Assembly: GCA_019115085.1 (NCBI GenBank)
Contig: DXEF01000032.1
Location: forward strand, 1-58,384
Source of the DNA: Candidatus Agathobaculum pullicola
GTDB lineage: Bacteria > Bacillota > Clostridia > Oscillospirales > Butyricicoccaceae
Direction of reading: 5' to 3'
Length of the DNA stretch: 58,384 bases
Shown here: positions 37,083 through 45,720 of the stretch, piece by piece
How positions within the stretch are numbered: position 1 is the first letter of the stretch
Layout of the letters: each line of letters opens with the position of its first letter
Position numbers and translations under genes: made by a program
Notes under the pieces: model-generated
What the model was told of the DNA's origin: nothing
Seen by the model: only the letters and a program-made list of their open reading frames with translations
Databases searched by the model: none

Positions 37083-39650
37083 ATGAGTCAAGAATACGAA
37101 CAGCAAAAAATATTGCAGGTCGATCTCGAAAAAGAGATGAAAAAGAGCTACATCGACTATGCGATGAGCGTCATTGTCGGCCGCGCGCTGCCCGATGTGC
37201 GCGACGGCTTAAAGCCTGTACACCGCCGTATCCTGTACGCGATGTACGAGGACGGCCTGACCTCGGATAAGCCCTACCGCAAGTCCGCTACGACCGTCGG
37301 TAATGTGCTCGGCCGCTATCATCCGCACGGCGACGCATCGGTATACGACGCTTTGGTGCGTATGGCGCAGCCGTTTTCGCTCCACTATCCGCTGATTGAC
37401 GGTCACGGCAACTTCGGTTCGGTCGACGGCGACCCCCCGGCAGCCTACCGTTATACCGAGGCCCGCATGGCCAAGATTTCCAACTACATGCTGGCCGATA
37501 TCAAGAAAAATACGGTCGACTTCGGTCCGAACTTTGACGAAGAACTCAAAGAACCGCTTGTATTGCCCTCACGCTTTCCTAATCTGCTGGTAAACGGCTC
37601 GTCGGGTATCGCGGTCGGCATGGCCACCAATATCCCGCCGCACAACCTTACCGAGGTGATCGATGGCATCTGCCATGTCATCGACCATCCGGAAGCCGAA
37701 ATGGACGAGATATGCCAGTTTATCAAAGGACCGGACTTCCCGACCGGCGGCGTCATCATGGGCCGCAGCGGTATCCGTGCGGCGTATGCGACCGGCCGCG
37801 GCAAAATCAAGGTACGTGCCAAAACCGAGATTGTCGATCTGCCGAACGGCAAAAGTCAGATCCTGATTACCGAGATCCCCTACATGGTCAACAAGGCGCG
37901 TCTGGTCGAGTCCATGGCGAACCTCGTCAAGGACAAGCGCGTCGACGGTATCACCAACATTCAGGACCATTCCTCGCGCGAGGGCATGCAGATTGTGGTC
38001 GACATTCGACGCGACGCGAACGCGCAGGTGATTCTCAACCAGCTGTTTACCTATACCCAGCTTGAGGATACCATCTCGATGATTCACATTGCGCTCGTGC
38101 CGTCGGGCGCAGCGGGTAAGCTGCAGCCGCGTGTACTCACGCTGCGGCAGATCATCGACCAGTATGTCGTCTTCCAGAAAGACGTTGTCGAGCGCCGCAC
38201 GCGTTTTGATTTGAAAAAAGCGCAGGACCGCGCGCATATTCTGGAAGGTCTCAAGGTGGCGACCGATAACATCGACCGCATTATCGCCATCATCCGTGCA
38301 TCTAAAAACGAAGCGGAAGCCAAGGTAAACCTGATGGCTGAGCCGTTCTGGATTGACCAGATTGCGCTGCTCGGCATCGTGGACGGCTCGGAACACTTCG
38401 AGTTCCATCTCGATGAGCCGCAGGCGCAGGCGATTGTCGATATGCGTCTGGGCCGTCTGTCCGGTCTGGAGCAGGAGAAAATCAACGACGAATATAACGA
38501 ACTCGAGGGAAAAATCGCTTCGTTTGAGGAAATTTTGTCGTGCGACGCGAATATTCTCGCGGTCGTTAAAGCAGAATTGCAGGAGATCAAGCAGAAATAC
38601 GGCGATGAACGTCACACCGAGATTGCCAATGTCGCGGATGAAATTGATATTGAAGATTTGATTGAGGAACAGCAATGTGCGTACACGCTGACCCATTTCG
38701 GCTATATCAAGCGTCAGCCGACCTCGGTTTATCGTGCGCAGCGGCGTGGCGGTCGCGGCATTTCCGCGATGAGCACGCGCGAAGAGGACTTCGCCAAGGA
38801 TATTTTCACCGCGTCGACGCATGATACCATTTTGTTCTTCTCCAACCGCGGTAAGGTATACAAGCTCAAGGGTTATCAGATTCCCGAAACCGGCCGCTCG
38901 GCAAAGGGAATGAACATTGTAAACCTTCTGGAGCTGGAAAGCGATGAGAAAATCACCGCGATGTTCGCTATCAAGGAATTTGCCGACGATAAATTCCTGT
39001 TCTTTGTCACCCGTCAGGGCGTTGCCAAGCGCGTGGTGCTGTCCGATTTGCAGAACATCCGCCGCGCGGGTCTGCGCGCGCTCAATCTCAATGAGGATGA
39101 CGCGCTGGTTGACGTGCGTCTGACCGACGGTGAGCAGAATATCCTGATTGCAACGCATGAAGGTCGCGCGATTTGCTTTGACGAGAACGAAGTACGCGCA
39201 ATGGGCCGCACGGCGACCGGTGTACGCGGCATCCGCCTGAGCGAAGGCGACTATGTTGTCGGCGCGGCGCGGGCGCGTAAGGGCGCGTATGTGCTGTCGA
39301 TTACCGAGAACGGCTACGGCAAGCGCACGCCTGTTGAGGAGTTTACCATTCATCACCGTGGCGGCAGCGGTATGACACTGCATAATCTGACCGCAAAGAC
39401 CGGTTTGGTGGCTGGTATAGCGGTCGTAGACAGCGATAATGATGTAATGATTATTACGGATGATGGTGTTATCATTCGTACAGGCTGTGAGGAAATCCGC
39501 GAATGTGGCAGAGGCAGCCAGGGTGTTATCGTGATGCGCACAAGCGAAGATGTGAAGGTTATCTCGATTGCCCGCACCGACAAGCAGGAAGAGGACGAGG
39601 CTACCGAGGACGGCGAATCGGCTGAATCCTCCGAGGCTACCGAAGAATAA
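37083..39650 (+). CDS. gyrA: DNA gyrase subunit A
   Basis: An 855-residue gyrase A subunit. The breakage-reunion domain has its catalytic tyrosine in [10 protein letters not shown] (Tyr124). The GyrA box QRRGGRG near residue 560 and a six-bladed C-terminal propeller identify gyrase rather than topoisomerase IV. In the quinolone-determining region the E. coli Ser83 position is alanine (HGDASVYD, Ala85 here). The C-terminus is an acidic tail. A terminator follows at once. Confidence 0.97.
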   Translation: MSQEYEQQKILQVDLEKEMKKSYIDYAMSVIVGRALPDVRDGLKPVHRRILYAMYEDGLTSDKPYRKSATTVGNVLGRYHPHGDASVYDALVRMAQPFSLHYPLIDGHGNFGSVDGDPPAAYRYTEARMAKISNYMLADIKKNTVDFGPNFDEELKEPLVLPSRFPNLLVNGSSGIAVGMATNIPPHNLTEVIDGICHVIDHPEAEMDEICQFIKGPDFPTGGVIMGRSGIRAAYATGRGKIKVRAKTEIVDLPNGKSQILITEIPYMVNKARLVESMANLVKDKRVDGITNIQDHSSREGMQIVVDIRRDANAQVILNQLFTYTQLEDTISMIHIALVPSGAAGKLQPRVLTLRQIIDQYVVFQKDVVERRTRFDLKKAQDRAHILEGLKVATDNIDRIIAIIRASKNEAEAKVNLMAEPFWIDQIALLGIVDGSEHFEFHLDEPQAQAIVDMRLGRLSGLEQEKINDEYNELEGKIASFEEILSCDANILAVVKAELQEIKQKYGDERHTEIANVADEIDIEDLIEEQQCAYTLTHFGYIKRQPTSVYRAQRRGGRGISAMSTREEDFAKDIFTASTHDTILFFSNRGKVYKLKGYQIPETGRSAKGMNIVNLLELESDEKITAMFAIKEFADDKFLFFVTRQGVAKRVVLSDLQNIRRAGLRALNLNEDDALVDVRLTDGEQNILIATHEGRAICFDENEVRAMGRTATGVRGIRLSEGDYVVGAARARKGAYVLSITENGYGKRTPVEEFTIHHRGGSGMTLHNLTAKTGLVAGIAVVDSDNDVMIITDDGVIIRTGCEEIRECGRGSQGVIVMRTSEDVKVISIARTDKQEEDEATEDGESAESSEATEE

Positions 39651-39653
39651 GTC

Positions 39654-39687
39654 AAAAGGACGCACAAAAGTGCGTCCTTTTTTTGTC
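39654..39687 (+). terminator. Terminator of gyrA
   Basis: AAAAGGACGCAC and GTGCGTCCTTTT arms pair around AAAA, followed by a T run. Confidence 0.85.
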
Positions 39688-39708
39688 TCCCTTACCCGAT
39701 GCAAAGAA

Positions 39709-39717
39709 TTATCCACA
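39709..39717. promoter_or_regulatory. Isolated perfect DnaA box
   Basis: TTATCCACA on the plus strand, followed by an inverted CTGTGGAAAA. It lies 25 bases before the -35 of the next operon. Confidence 0.6.
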
Positions 39718-39741
39718 ATACTGTGGAAAAAGAAATGGATG

Positions 39742-39798
39742 TTGACAATGTATGTACTGTGTGATATATTTATCACACAAAGATATAAATATATCACA
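39742..39798 (+). promoter_or_regulatory. Promoter and inverted-repeat operator of the membrane-protein/XRE operon
   Basis: TTGACA (39742-39747) and TATATT (39765-39770) are 17 bases apart. TGTGATATATTTA (39760-39772) and its exact complement TAAATATATCACA (39786-39798) are separated by 13 bases. A tighter repeat, TGTGATA-TATT-TATCACA, is nested at 39760-39777. The arms cover the -10 and the transcription start. This is a classic repressor site; autoregulation by the XRE protein encoded downstream is the simplest reading. Confidence 0.75.
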
Positions 39799-39812
39799 TA
39801 TGGGAGGGATAT

Positions 39813-40199
39813 ATGATGACGTTAACTCGTGCAAAGCTGCTCCATGCCGGCGTATGGGGCGTGCTTGTTGTCCTGTGGGTGTTTGCCAAAAACTACGGCC
39901 CGATCAAAGCACAGCCGTGGCAGGGAATCTTGATTGCACTGTGCATGGTACTGCTGATCAGTCTGGTGCTGCTGGAAATCGGTGTAGGTGTAGAAAAGCC
40001 GGACGAGCGCGCACACACCAACGGCTATAAAGCCAATTCCCTGCTGTTTAATATCATCAACGGTGCACTGCTGTTGTATATCATTTTCGGTGAGGAAATG
40101 CCGCTTACCATTCCCTATGAATACGCATTGCTGCTGATGGGGCTATTCAACGTTTTTCAGGATGTGGCGTTTTTGTATTATGAACGCCGCTCGGCATGA
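39813..40199 (+). CDS. Small membrane protein, partner of an XRE regulator
   Basis: A 128-residue protein with about four hydrophobic helices ([77 protein letters not shown]). I do not recognise a named family. The small size and its pairing with a regulator of the YozG/DUF2178-neighbour type are common in Firmicutes, where the membrane protein is often of unknown function. The start follows GGGAGG at 39801-39806; the operator is just upstream. The next gene overlaps by four bases. Confidence 0.8.
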   Translation: MMTLTRAKLLHAGVWGVLVVLWVFAKNYGPIKAQPWQGILIALCMVLLISLVLLEIGVGVEKPDERAHTNGYKANSLLFNIINGALLLYIIFGEEMPLTIPYEYALLLMGLFNVFQDVAFLYYERRSA

Positions 40200-40405
40200 C
40201 CGCCATGCTGAAAACACGAATCAAAGAGCTGCGCGCCGCGCGCGGCATGGATCAGGTACAGCTGGCGGAATTGGTCGGCGTGCGTCGTGAGACCATCGGA
40301 CGGCTGGAAAATGGACAGTATAATCCGTCGCTCAAGCTCGCAATGGACATAGCAAAGGTATTCGGCCTGACGGTCGAGGAGGTTTTTATCTTTACCGACG
40401 AATGA
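40196..40405 (+). CDS. XRE-family HTH transcriptional regulator (small, YozG-like)
   Basis: A 69-residue one-domain regulator: [20 protein letters not shown] then [20 protein letters not shown] and a typical VEEVFIF end. The first ATG (40196) overlaps the upstream stop; ATG 40205 (MLKTRIKEL) is an alternative. It very probably represses its own operon through the operator at 39760-39798. Confidence 0.9.
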   Translation: MTAMLKTRIKELRAARGMDQVQLAELVGVRRETIGRLENGQYNPSLKLAMDIAKVFGLTVEEVFIFTDE

Positions 40406-40407
40406 GC

Positions 40408-40446
40408 AAAAAAATACCGCTTTTCATTAGAAAAGCGGTATTTGTG
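40408..40446. terminator. Bidirectional terminator between the XRE gene and rpsR
   Basis: AAATACCGCTTTTC and GAAAAGCGGTATTT arms with a five-base loop, between convergent genes. Confidence 0.8.
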
Positions 40447-40471
40447 TATTCTTTTATGATGAAAACAATGA

Positions 40472-40744
40472 TTACTCCGCAGTATAGGGCAGCAGAGCAA
40501 TGTGACGGGCGCGCTTGATCGCCTCGGTCAGCTGGCGCTGATGATGCGCGCAGGTACCGGTCATACGGCGGGGCAGGATCTTGCCGCGCTCGGACATATA
40601 CTTGCGCAGCTTGCCGGCATCCTTATAATCAACGTGCTCGACTTTATCAACACAGAAAGCGCAAACCTTACGGCGGCGACGGCCGCGCTGCGGGCGCTCT
40701 GCACGCTCCGGACGGGGCGTGAATTCCTTCTTGGTTTCTTCCAT
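40472..40744 (-). CDS. rpsR: 30S ribosomal protein S18
   Basis: A 90-residue protein: a basic, proline-rich N-terminus, then [20 protein letters not shown] and [20 protein letters not shown]. The CxxC (CAFC) and the later cysteine-histidine pair are those of zinc-binding S18 forms. It is the last gene of rpsF-ssb-rpsR; this operon runs against the direction of replication here. Confidence 0.97.
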   Translation of the reverse strand: MEETKKEFTPRPERAERPQRGRRRRKVCAFCVDKVEHVDYKDAGKLRKYMSERGKILPRRMTGTCAHHQRQLTEAIKRARHIALLPYTAE

Positions 40745-40765
40745 TGTCGCGTAACCTCCTTCAGT

Positions 40766-41257
40766 TTAGAATGGGACATCGCCGTCGTCATCGGCCAGCT
40801 CCTGAAAATCCGAATCGCCCGCGGGCAAATCGAATGCCGGAGTCACCTGAGACGCGGCAGGCTCGGGCCGCATCTGCGATCCGTTATCATAGCCGCCATA
40901 ACCGCCGCCGGCATAGCCGACGTTTGCTTCGCGGGACTTTTTAGTCTCGCCGAAGGAAACTTCATCGCAGTTCACTTCGATTGCAGTACGGTTGTTGCCG
41001 TTCTGGTCCGTCCAACGACGGGACTGAATACGGCCGACTACGATTGCCATTGCACCTTTGGTAAACCACTGTGATACGAACTCTGCCTGACGACCCCATG
41101 CGACACAGTCGATGAAGTCGGTCTGGCGTTCGCCGTTCTGATCTTTGCGGCCACGATCGATCGCAAGAGAGAACGAACACACAGCCATATTGGATTGCGT
41201 ATGGCGCAACTCGGGATCGCGGGTCAAACGACCCATCAGAATAGCCTTGTTGAGCAT
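40766..41257 (-). CDS. ssb: Single-stranded DNA-binding protein
   Basis: A 163-residue SSB. The OB fold starts LNKAILMGRLTRDPELRHTQ and includes TDFIDCVAWGRQAEFV. A Gly/Pro-rich linker leads to the acidic tip DDDGDVPF, the usual docking site for partner proteins. It lies between rpsF (15 bases) and rpsR. Confidence 0.97.
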   Translation of the reverse strand: MLNKAILMGRLTRDPELRHTQSNMAVCSFSLAIDRGRKDQNGERQTDFIDCVAWGRQAEFVSQWFTKGAMAIVVGRIQSRRWTDQNGNNRTAIEVNCDEVSFGETKKSREANVGYAGGGYGGYDNGSQMRPEPAASQVTPAFDLPAGDSDFQELADDDGDVPF

Positions 41258-41272
41258 TGGTCGTTCACCGCC

Positions 41273-41569
41273 TTAGTCGTCCAGGCAGACGATCAGGGAA
41301 CGCATGATACCGTCCGTAATCTTGTAGATACGGTCCAGCTCAGCCGGGAACTCCGGCTTGGACTCAAAACGAATCAGGGTGTAGATACCCTCGTTCTGGT
41401 CCTCGATCGGGTACGCCAGACGACGCTTGCCCCAATCTTCCACTTCCACGTTCGTGCCGTTCGCCTCGACGAGAGACTTGAACTTGTCCACAACAGCGGT
41501 AGCCGCTGCCTCTTCCAGCGTGGGGTTGACAATGAAGATTGTCTCGTACTTGCCAGAAATCTTTGCCAT
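41273..41569 (-). CDS. rpsF: 30S ribosomal protein S6
   Basis: A 98-residue S6: KYETIFIVNPTLEEAAATAV, then VEVEDWGKRRLAYPIEDQNE and GIYTLIRFESKP. The start MAKISGKYE at 41569 follows AAAGGAGG. The frame runs open to 41701 through the promoter. The leader may carry the known S6:S18 autoregulatory structure, which I could not confirm. Confidence 0.97.
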   Translation of the reverse strand: MAKISGKYETIFIVNPTLEEAAATAVVDKFKSLVEANGTNVEVEDWGKRRLAYPIEDQNEGIYTLIRFESKPEFPAELDRIYKITDGIMRSLIVCLDD

Positions 41570-41633
41570 TTTCTTAGCACCTCCTTTTGGACTTTTGGCC
41601 CATATCTTTTGATATGAGCAAGGATACTTTACT

Positions 41634-41661
41634 ATTATAGCGGATAGCCAGAAAAAGTCAA
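41634..41661 (-). promoter_or_regulatory. Promoter of rpsF-ssb-rpsR
   Basis: Minus strand TTGACT (41661-41656), 16-base spacer, TATAAT (41639-41634). Confidence 0.8.
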
Positions 41662-41680
41662 GGAAAATATCAAAAAAAGA

Positions 41681-41709
41681 TTGACGAAAGCAAAAAAACA
41701 TGATATACT
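41681..41709 (+). promoter_or_regulatory. Promoter of tRNA-Thr
   Basis: TTGACG (41681-41686), 17-base spacer, TATACT (41704-41709). It is back-to-back with the rpsF promoter; the two -35 boxes are only 19 bases apart. Confidence 0.8.
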
Positions 41710-41751
41710 ATCAAGGCTGACATACAGAAGAACAGTCAGTCAATTAAGATT

Positions 41752-41827
41752 GCTTGCGTGGCTCAGTTGGTAGAGCAGCGCATTCGTAATGCGCAGGTCG
41801 CCGGTTCGAGTCCGGCCGCAAGCTCCA
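41752..41827 (+). tRNA. tRNA-Thr (anticodon CGU)
   Basis: A 76-base cloverleaf with encoded CCA: acceptor GCTTGCG/CGCAAGC, anticodon stem-loop GCGCA-TTCGTAA-TGCGC with anticodon CGT, T arm CCGG-TTCGAGT-CCGG. It reads ACG. Accessory DNA with an integrase gene begins just downstream, so its 3' end is the probable attachment site. Confidence 0.96.
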
Positions 41828-41828
41828 C

Positions 41829-41867
41829 AAAAACCCGTTATTTCTTTCGAAATAACGGGTTTTTTGT
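41829..41867 (+). terminator. Terminator of tRNA-Thr
   Basis: AAAACCCGTTATTTC and GAAATAACGGGTTTTTTG arms with loop TTTC. Confidence 0.85.
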
Positions 41868-41903
41868 ACTTTTTAAGGCATTACAATTTTTCCAACCGGC
41901 GAG

Positions 41904-41936
41904 TTGGTGTTTATTTGGTGTTTACGTTGGTGTTTA
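41904..41936. repeat. Three direct repeats of TTGGTGTTTA
   Basis: Perfect copies at 41904-41913, 41915-41924 and 41927-41936, spaced 11-12 bases (about one helical turn). They lie between the tRNA and the integrase gene, where integrase arm-type or excisionase sites are expected. An inverted repeat TAGTGCA/TGCACTA follows at 41950-41968. Confidence 0.65.
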
Positions 41937-42052
41937 TAACTGCTGATAATAGTGCATAACTTGCACTATAATGCCGATATTTGTTGCGGCGTTTACAATA
42001 GATAAACTATTTTACAGCTAACTGATGATCTCATTGAAAGCATATCGCTCAT

Positions 42053-43472
42053 TTATGACATATTCTTTTTCCCATGCGTAGCTGTTTTCGGACGAAGAAT
42101 GTTATCCAGATATTGAGAAGCTGCCTCTTCAGATGATTGGATTGCATGGGCATAGATTTTACTGGTTGTGCTGGAATTTGCATGTCCAGCGCGGGCGGCT
42201 ACTGTTGTAAGTGGAATGCCCGCCGGCAATTTGCAGCGTGATATTGGTGTGACGGATACTATGCAAGTGAATGTCCGGTAAGTCGGAATTTAAGATGAAC
42301 GTATGAAACCAATTCGTTACCGTACTGGGATGGATTGGCGCACCATTCCATTGCACAAGAATATGTCCTGAATTCTGCCACCGATCTCCCAGTTTCAAAC
42401 GTTGCTCTTTCTGTTGCAGTCTGTATTTTTTAAGCAGTTGGATAACATGATCCGGTACTTTAATTGGTCGTATTGAAGAAGTGTTTTTTGTTTCATCTGT
42501 AAATATCCCCTTTCCCGGAAGGTATAAAGAGGAACGGCTGACGTTGATAATCGCATGTTTGAAGTTGATATCTTTCCACTCCAAGCCACAAATTTCACCG
42601 CGTCTCATGCCTGTATATAAGGCCAGAATAACAATGACCTGGTGCTGCAATGTATCAGACTGTACAAGATCCAACAAATGACTGGCCTGTTTTTCATCCA
42701 GATAGAGTACATCTTTATGACTTAGTTTTGGCGGTTGAACACGTTCACACGGATTGTACGGAATCAGTTGCCATTTAACAGCAGTGGATAAAATAGAAGA
42801 AAGCACAGCATGATGCTTACGGATCGTGGAAGAATCCAACTTTTGTTTCACATCTGGGACAATAAATATCTCTGTGAGCGTTTTATCTAATGCATGACAG
42901 ATTTTTTCTGCAGATTGTATGGAAACAGGTCGATTATTACAGGCTTCACAAAGAGTTCGGATCGATATATTTGAAGATTTTGCAAAGGATTCCATTGTAA
43001 AACCATTGGATCGAAGCATCTGCTTCAAGTCAATGTGTTTATTTTTTGTAAGAGATATTGCACGCTGTGCCACGCCCTCTTCCGAGAGACTTTGATATAA
43101 GGAAATAATATGCTTTGGACGGAGCTTATCTAAACGAATATGGCCGATTGACTGATTTAATCGATCAATAATTTGGCGATAACTTCGAATGGTAGTTGGG
43201 CGAAGTTGTACCTCGGCATAATCACGAAGCCACTGTTCACAAAAGTCACAAAAACGGATATTTCCGTCTAATATTTGTCCTAATTCAACCTGCTCTTCAA
43301 ATAGTACGGCCTGCCGATTAACTTCTTTCTCAATCTGTTTTGCAGTCATACCGATGGGCGGTGTCCATGTCATGGTATGGCGGATTTGATGGCCGTTCAT
43401 ATCATAGCCGTCAGAAACACTGATGCGATAGCTTTGTCCCCGTTTCTCGATTGTTGCCATTCGGATGATCAT
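42053..43472 (-). pseudogene. Tyrosine integrase with internal XRE-like HTH, frameshifted before the catalytic tyrosine
   Basis: The intact frame from ATG 43472 (overlapping the upstream stop as ATGA) gives an AP2-like N-terminal domain, a SAM-like core-binding domain, an inserted HTH of about 55 residues (150-205) and a catalytic domain with TGMRRGEICGLEW and HSIRHTNITLQIA. Then one extra G in a GGG run at 42219-42221 sends the frame to a stop at 42159. In the other frame the expected ending continues: IPLTTVAARAGHANSSTTSK, IYAHAIQSSEEAASQY and on to a stop at 42053. The nucleophilic tyrosine (SKIYAHA) is thus lost in the predicted protein. It is either a real inactivating mutation or a sequencing error. 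Confidence 0.85.
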
Positions 43473-44740
43473 CTCGCTTTCCAAATATCCAACGCAGACA
43501 TCATCTCAGATTCGGATAATTCTCCAGCCCGGTAAGAATGTTCAAGCTGTTTGGACTTTTGTTTGAATTCTTCAAACTGTCTTGCATATTCTGGTTGTTC
43601 CGGATGACGCTCTTTTTGATTTCTCAATCTGTTATATATTCTCTTCAGTTCGTTTTTCACCTTATCATTTTTTATTTTATTTTGCGAATATTGTTTGGGG
43701 CCAATATCTCGGCAAGTTTGTTTTGCTCCGCGTTTACGCGAACAATATTCAATATTATTGTTTCCGATTGGTACAAAATACCGGCCGCAAAGCTTACACT
43801 TTTTGATCGTTAAACAACTGTCAATAATCATTTCAAGCATATCTGCTAAAAAAACGCTAAAGTGAGATCTCACAATTGTTTTTTTCTTTTTTGAAGGGAT
43901 ATTTTTTACGAACTCATGAAAGGTAATCTTAAATTTCTCATCATCCCTATTCTGAAATGATTGAAGCAAGAGATTTTTTTCCGTAATAGCGTCATTAGTT
44001 ATTTTTGGAATATAAGGTTTCTCTTCAAAAAGTTGATACCGCTGACGGAATGCAGCGAAATGACCAGGCGCACCATATACTGCTGGACTTTTTACATAAG
44101 CTGCGCAGTATTCCTGAAGCAAAATGTAATCAAACCAATCACGCTCATAAATCTGAATAATGCGGGACCGAGCTTCCTCATATGAAAGGTTTTTATAATT
44201 TGCCTTATTTTTTTCCAGAAAGAAATCGGCTTCATCATCCAATATAAACAGTTTACTAAAAGTCGAATATTTTTTTAATAGGAGATTTATATCAGGTGAA
44301 TGAACTTCTTTGTATAGTCCGGATTTATTGAGAAGATACTCAACGTAATCTGAGATAAATTTTCTCATGTTGACTGCCAGAAAATCACAAAACAGGAGAA
44401 AAGGTGCTTGAAGGATGATAGGAAATTTGTGGTGTAAACCAAGATCAATATAATCAGAAGAAAGTATTGTATCGTGTGGCGGTTCATCTGGTAGTAAAGC
44501 ATTGACACCATGCAAATCCAAAGAATAATCGTCCATCAAAGCGTGAAATAGCGCTGCATCAGGAAACTCCTCCGGTGGCAACATATCGAGAACCCAAATG
44601 TCTTGAAGATACTTACTGGTCACATATTCATTAGTTAGCAAAACAATACATTCGCTTTGTGTTTGAGACATTTTTCCTATATCAATAAATGATACATAAA
44701 AAAAATTAGGGCAAATAGTAGACTTACTGTTCGGTTCCAT
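43469..44740 (-). CDS. DUF6076-like zinc-finger protein, coupled to the integrase
   Basis: A 423-residue protein with a helical N-terminal region of unknown function and a C-terminal treble-clef-like finger: CKLCGRYFVPIGNNNIEYCS then a later cysteine in AKQTCRDIG. The tail is Lys/Arg/Glu-rich. The finger resembles the CGNR and DUF6076 families; the name is from memory and not certain. It starts at ATG 44740 after AGGAG, is driven by a clear promoter and overlaps the integrase gene by four bases, so the two are made together. A role in DNA binding or control of integration is inferred. Confidence 0.7.
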   Translation of the reverse strand: MEPNSKSTICPNFFYVSFIDIGKMSQTQSECIVLLTNEYVTSKYLQDIWVLDMLPPEEFPDAALFHALMDDYSLDLHGVNALLPDEPPHDTILSSDYIDLGLHHKFPIILQAPFLLFCDFLAVNMRKFISDYVEYLLNKSGLYKEVHSPDINLLLKKYSTFSKLFILDDEADFFLEKNKANYKNLSYEEARSRIIQIYERDWFDYILLQEYCAAYVKSPAVYGAPGHFAAFRQRYQLFEEKPYIPKITNDAITEKNLLLQSFQNRDDEKFKITFHEFVKNIPSKKKKTIVRSHFSVFLADMLEMIIDSCLTIKKCKLCGRYFVPIGNNNIEYCSRKRGAKQTCRDIGPKQYSQNKIKNDKVKNELKRIYNRLRNQKERHPEQPEYARQFEEFKQKSKQLEHSYRAGELSESEMMSALDIWKAR

Positions 44741-44760
44741 ATCATCATCTCCTATGACAT

Positions 44761-44789
44761 ATAATATTCCTTAAAAGTGTTGTTGTCAA
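44761..44789 (-). promoter_or_regulatory. Promoter of the DUF6076-integrase operon
   Basis: Minus strand TTGACA (44789-44784), 17-base spacer, TATTAT (44766-44761), 20 bases before the start codon. The AT-rich gap up to 44939 probably also holds the divergent promoter of the next gene. Confidence 0.75.
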
Positions 44790-44939
44790 GTTCTTATACT
44801 TAAACAAAAAAGATACAAATAATTAAAGCTAAAATATACAAATAAAAAATGAAAATAGGTGAATTTTGCGAATATTAAATATGACTTTTGTGTAGTACAA
44901 TGAATTTTCAAAATAAAAAAACAGAAAGGAGTGAACAGC

Positions 44940-45512
44940 ATGAAATTGCGATATGCAGATGAAGCTGTAAAGGAAATAAAACAGATTGATCCATCAAGTG
45001 CTGTAACAGCCAGAATGATACGCAGCTTAATAAAAAAACAAGTCATTCCATCAATTCCTGTCGGTAATGGTTGTCGCAAATTAATTGATTTAGACGTATT
45101 GATGGATTATCTGTCCGACCTAACGAAATATGTGATAAATATGCCACGTAGTCCATATAGAAGAAATAAGGTTCCGTTTCCGCCTTGGTTTACAAAGATA
45201 GAAACTGGTATGGAACGAAAGTACATACGAATTGGTGAAACAATGATCAAATCGGAAGCATGGAACACATTGCCGTCATCTACAACAAAATTACTACTTT
45301 GCATGATGTATGTGGCGAACGGAAAACAACACTTTCAATTTCCTTGTCATCTTGCAGTTCAGTGCGGTTTTTCGCGCAGCAGTTTCTGGCGCTACCGTGA
45401 CGAACTGATTGCTTATGGTTTTATCGAAGTCGTTGCAAATAATAAGCTGCAGCGCCGCAATAATGTGTATGGCTTTTGTTCAAAGTGGAAGGAATTTTCC
45501 GATAAAAATTAA
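44940..45512 (+). CDS. Excisionase-like / winged-helix protein of the integrase module
   Basis: A 190-residue protein. Residues 1-60 look like an excisionase-type HTH_17 (ITARMIRSLI-like helix: VTARMIRSLIKKQVIPSIPV, then GNGCRKLIDLDVLMDYL). The C-terminal half (LLLCMMYVANGKQHFQFPCH, GFSRSSFWRYRDELIAYGFI) resembles a winged helix of replication-initiator or regulator type. ATG 44940 is eight bases after AAAGGAG. It is divergent from the integrase operon, as expected for a recombination directionality factor or replication regulator. No closer family was recognised. Confidence 0.65.
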   Translation: MKLRYADEAVKEIKQIDPSSAVTARMIRSLIKKQVIPSIPVGNGCRKLIDLDVLMDYLSDLTKYVINMPRSPYRRNKVPFPPWFTKIETGMERKYIRIGETMIKSEAWNTLPSSTTKLLLCMMYVANGKQHFQFPCHLAVQCGFSRSSFWRYRDELIAYGFIEVVANNKLQRRNNVYGFCSKWKEFSDKN

Positions 45513-45525
45513 CAAAAAAGAGTGG

Positions 45526-45560
45526 ATACCCCGCGGCACGTCTGCCACGGGGTATTTTTG
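45526..45560 (+). terminator. Terminator at the end of the integrase module
   Basis: ATACCCCG (45526-45533) and CGGGGTAT (45548-45555) arms, followed by TTTTG. It marks the border with the TnpB element. Confidence 0.75.
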
Positions 45561-45720
45561 CGAGCAGAAAACAATCTTCGTGACGCCATTCACGAGGCTC
45601 GCGCGCGTGCGTATCACACCCAGACGTCCGAGGGCGGTCAACACGATCTTACTCCAGATGACGGAAGCCTTCATCACGGATGTTGCGGGCTGCATTGTGG
45701 TCACGGCGGATGATCACACC
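45560..45720 (-). ncRNA. Possible guide RNA (omegaRNA/reRNA) at the 3' end of tnpB
   Basis: TnpB elements encode a guide RNA that overlaps the tnpB 3' end and runs into the right end, with the guide taken from flanking DNA. The minus strand here has the expected place and structure (a CTCGTGA/TCACGAAG-type hairpin near 45574-45602). No alignment was possible, so the exact ends are unknown. Confidence 0.35.

Larger units (their letters stand above)
41870..45560. mobile_element. Integrase module next to tRNA-Thr (remnant of an integrative element)
   Basis: Downstream of tRNA-Thr the sequence turns AT-rich and carries, in order, three short direct repeats, a tyrosine integrase gene, a DUF6076-like gene and a divergent excisionase/winged-helix gene. 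This is the control and integration end of an integrative element. I could not find a copy of the tRNA 3' end to the right, so the far boundary is unknown; the given end is only the last module gene and its terminator. The frameshifted integrase suggests that the element is fixed. Confidence 0.55.

Noticed and set aside
37569..39797. A 742-codon open frame antisense to gyrA
   Set aside because: It mirrors gyrA, has no ribosome binding site or known motif and is typical of GC-rich antisense frames. The same holds for the long frames opposite gyrB (35275-36711) and serS (18100-19710).
41904..41936. CRISPR-like repeat
   Set aside because: The 10-base repeats have 1-2 base gaps and no spacers; no cas genes are seen. 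They fit protein-binding repeats.
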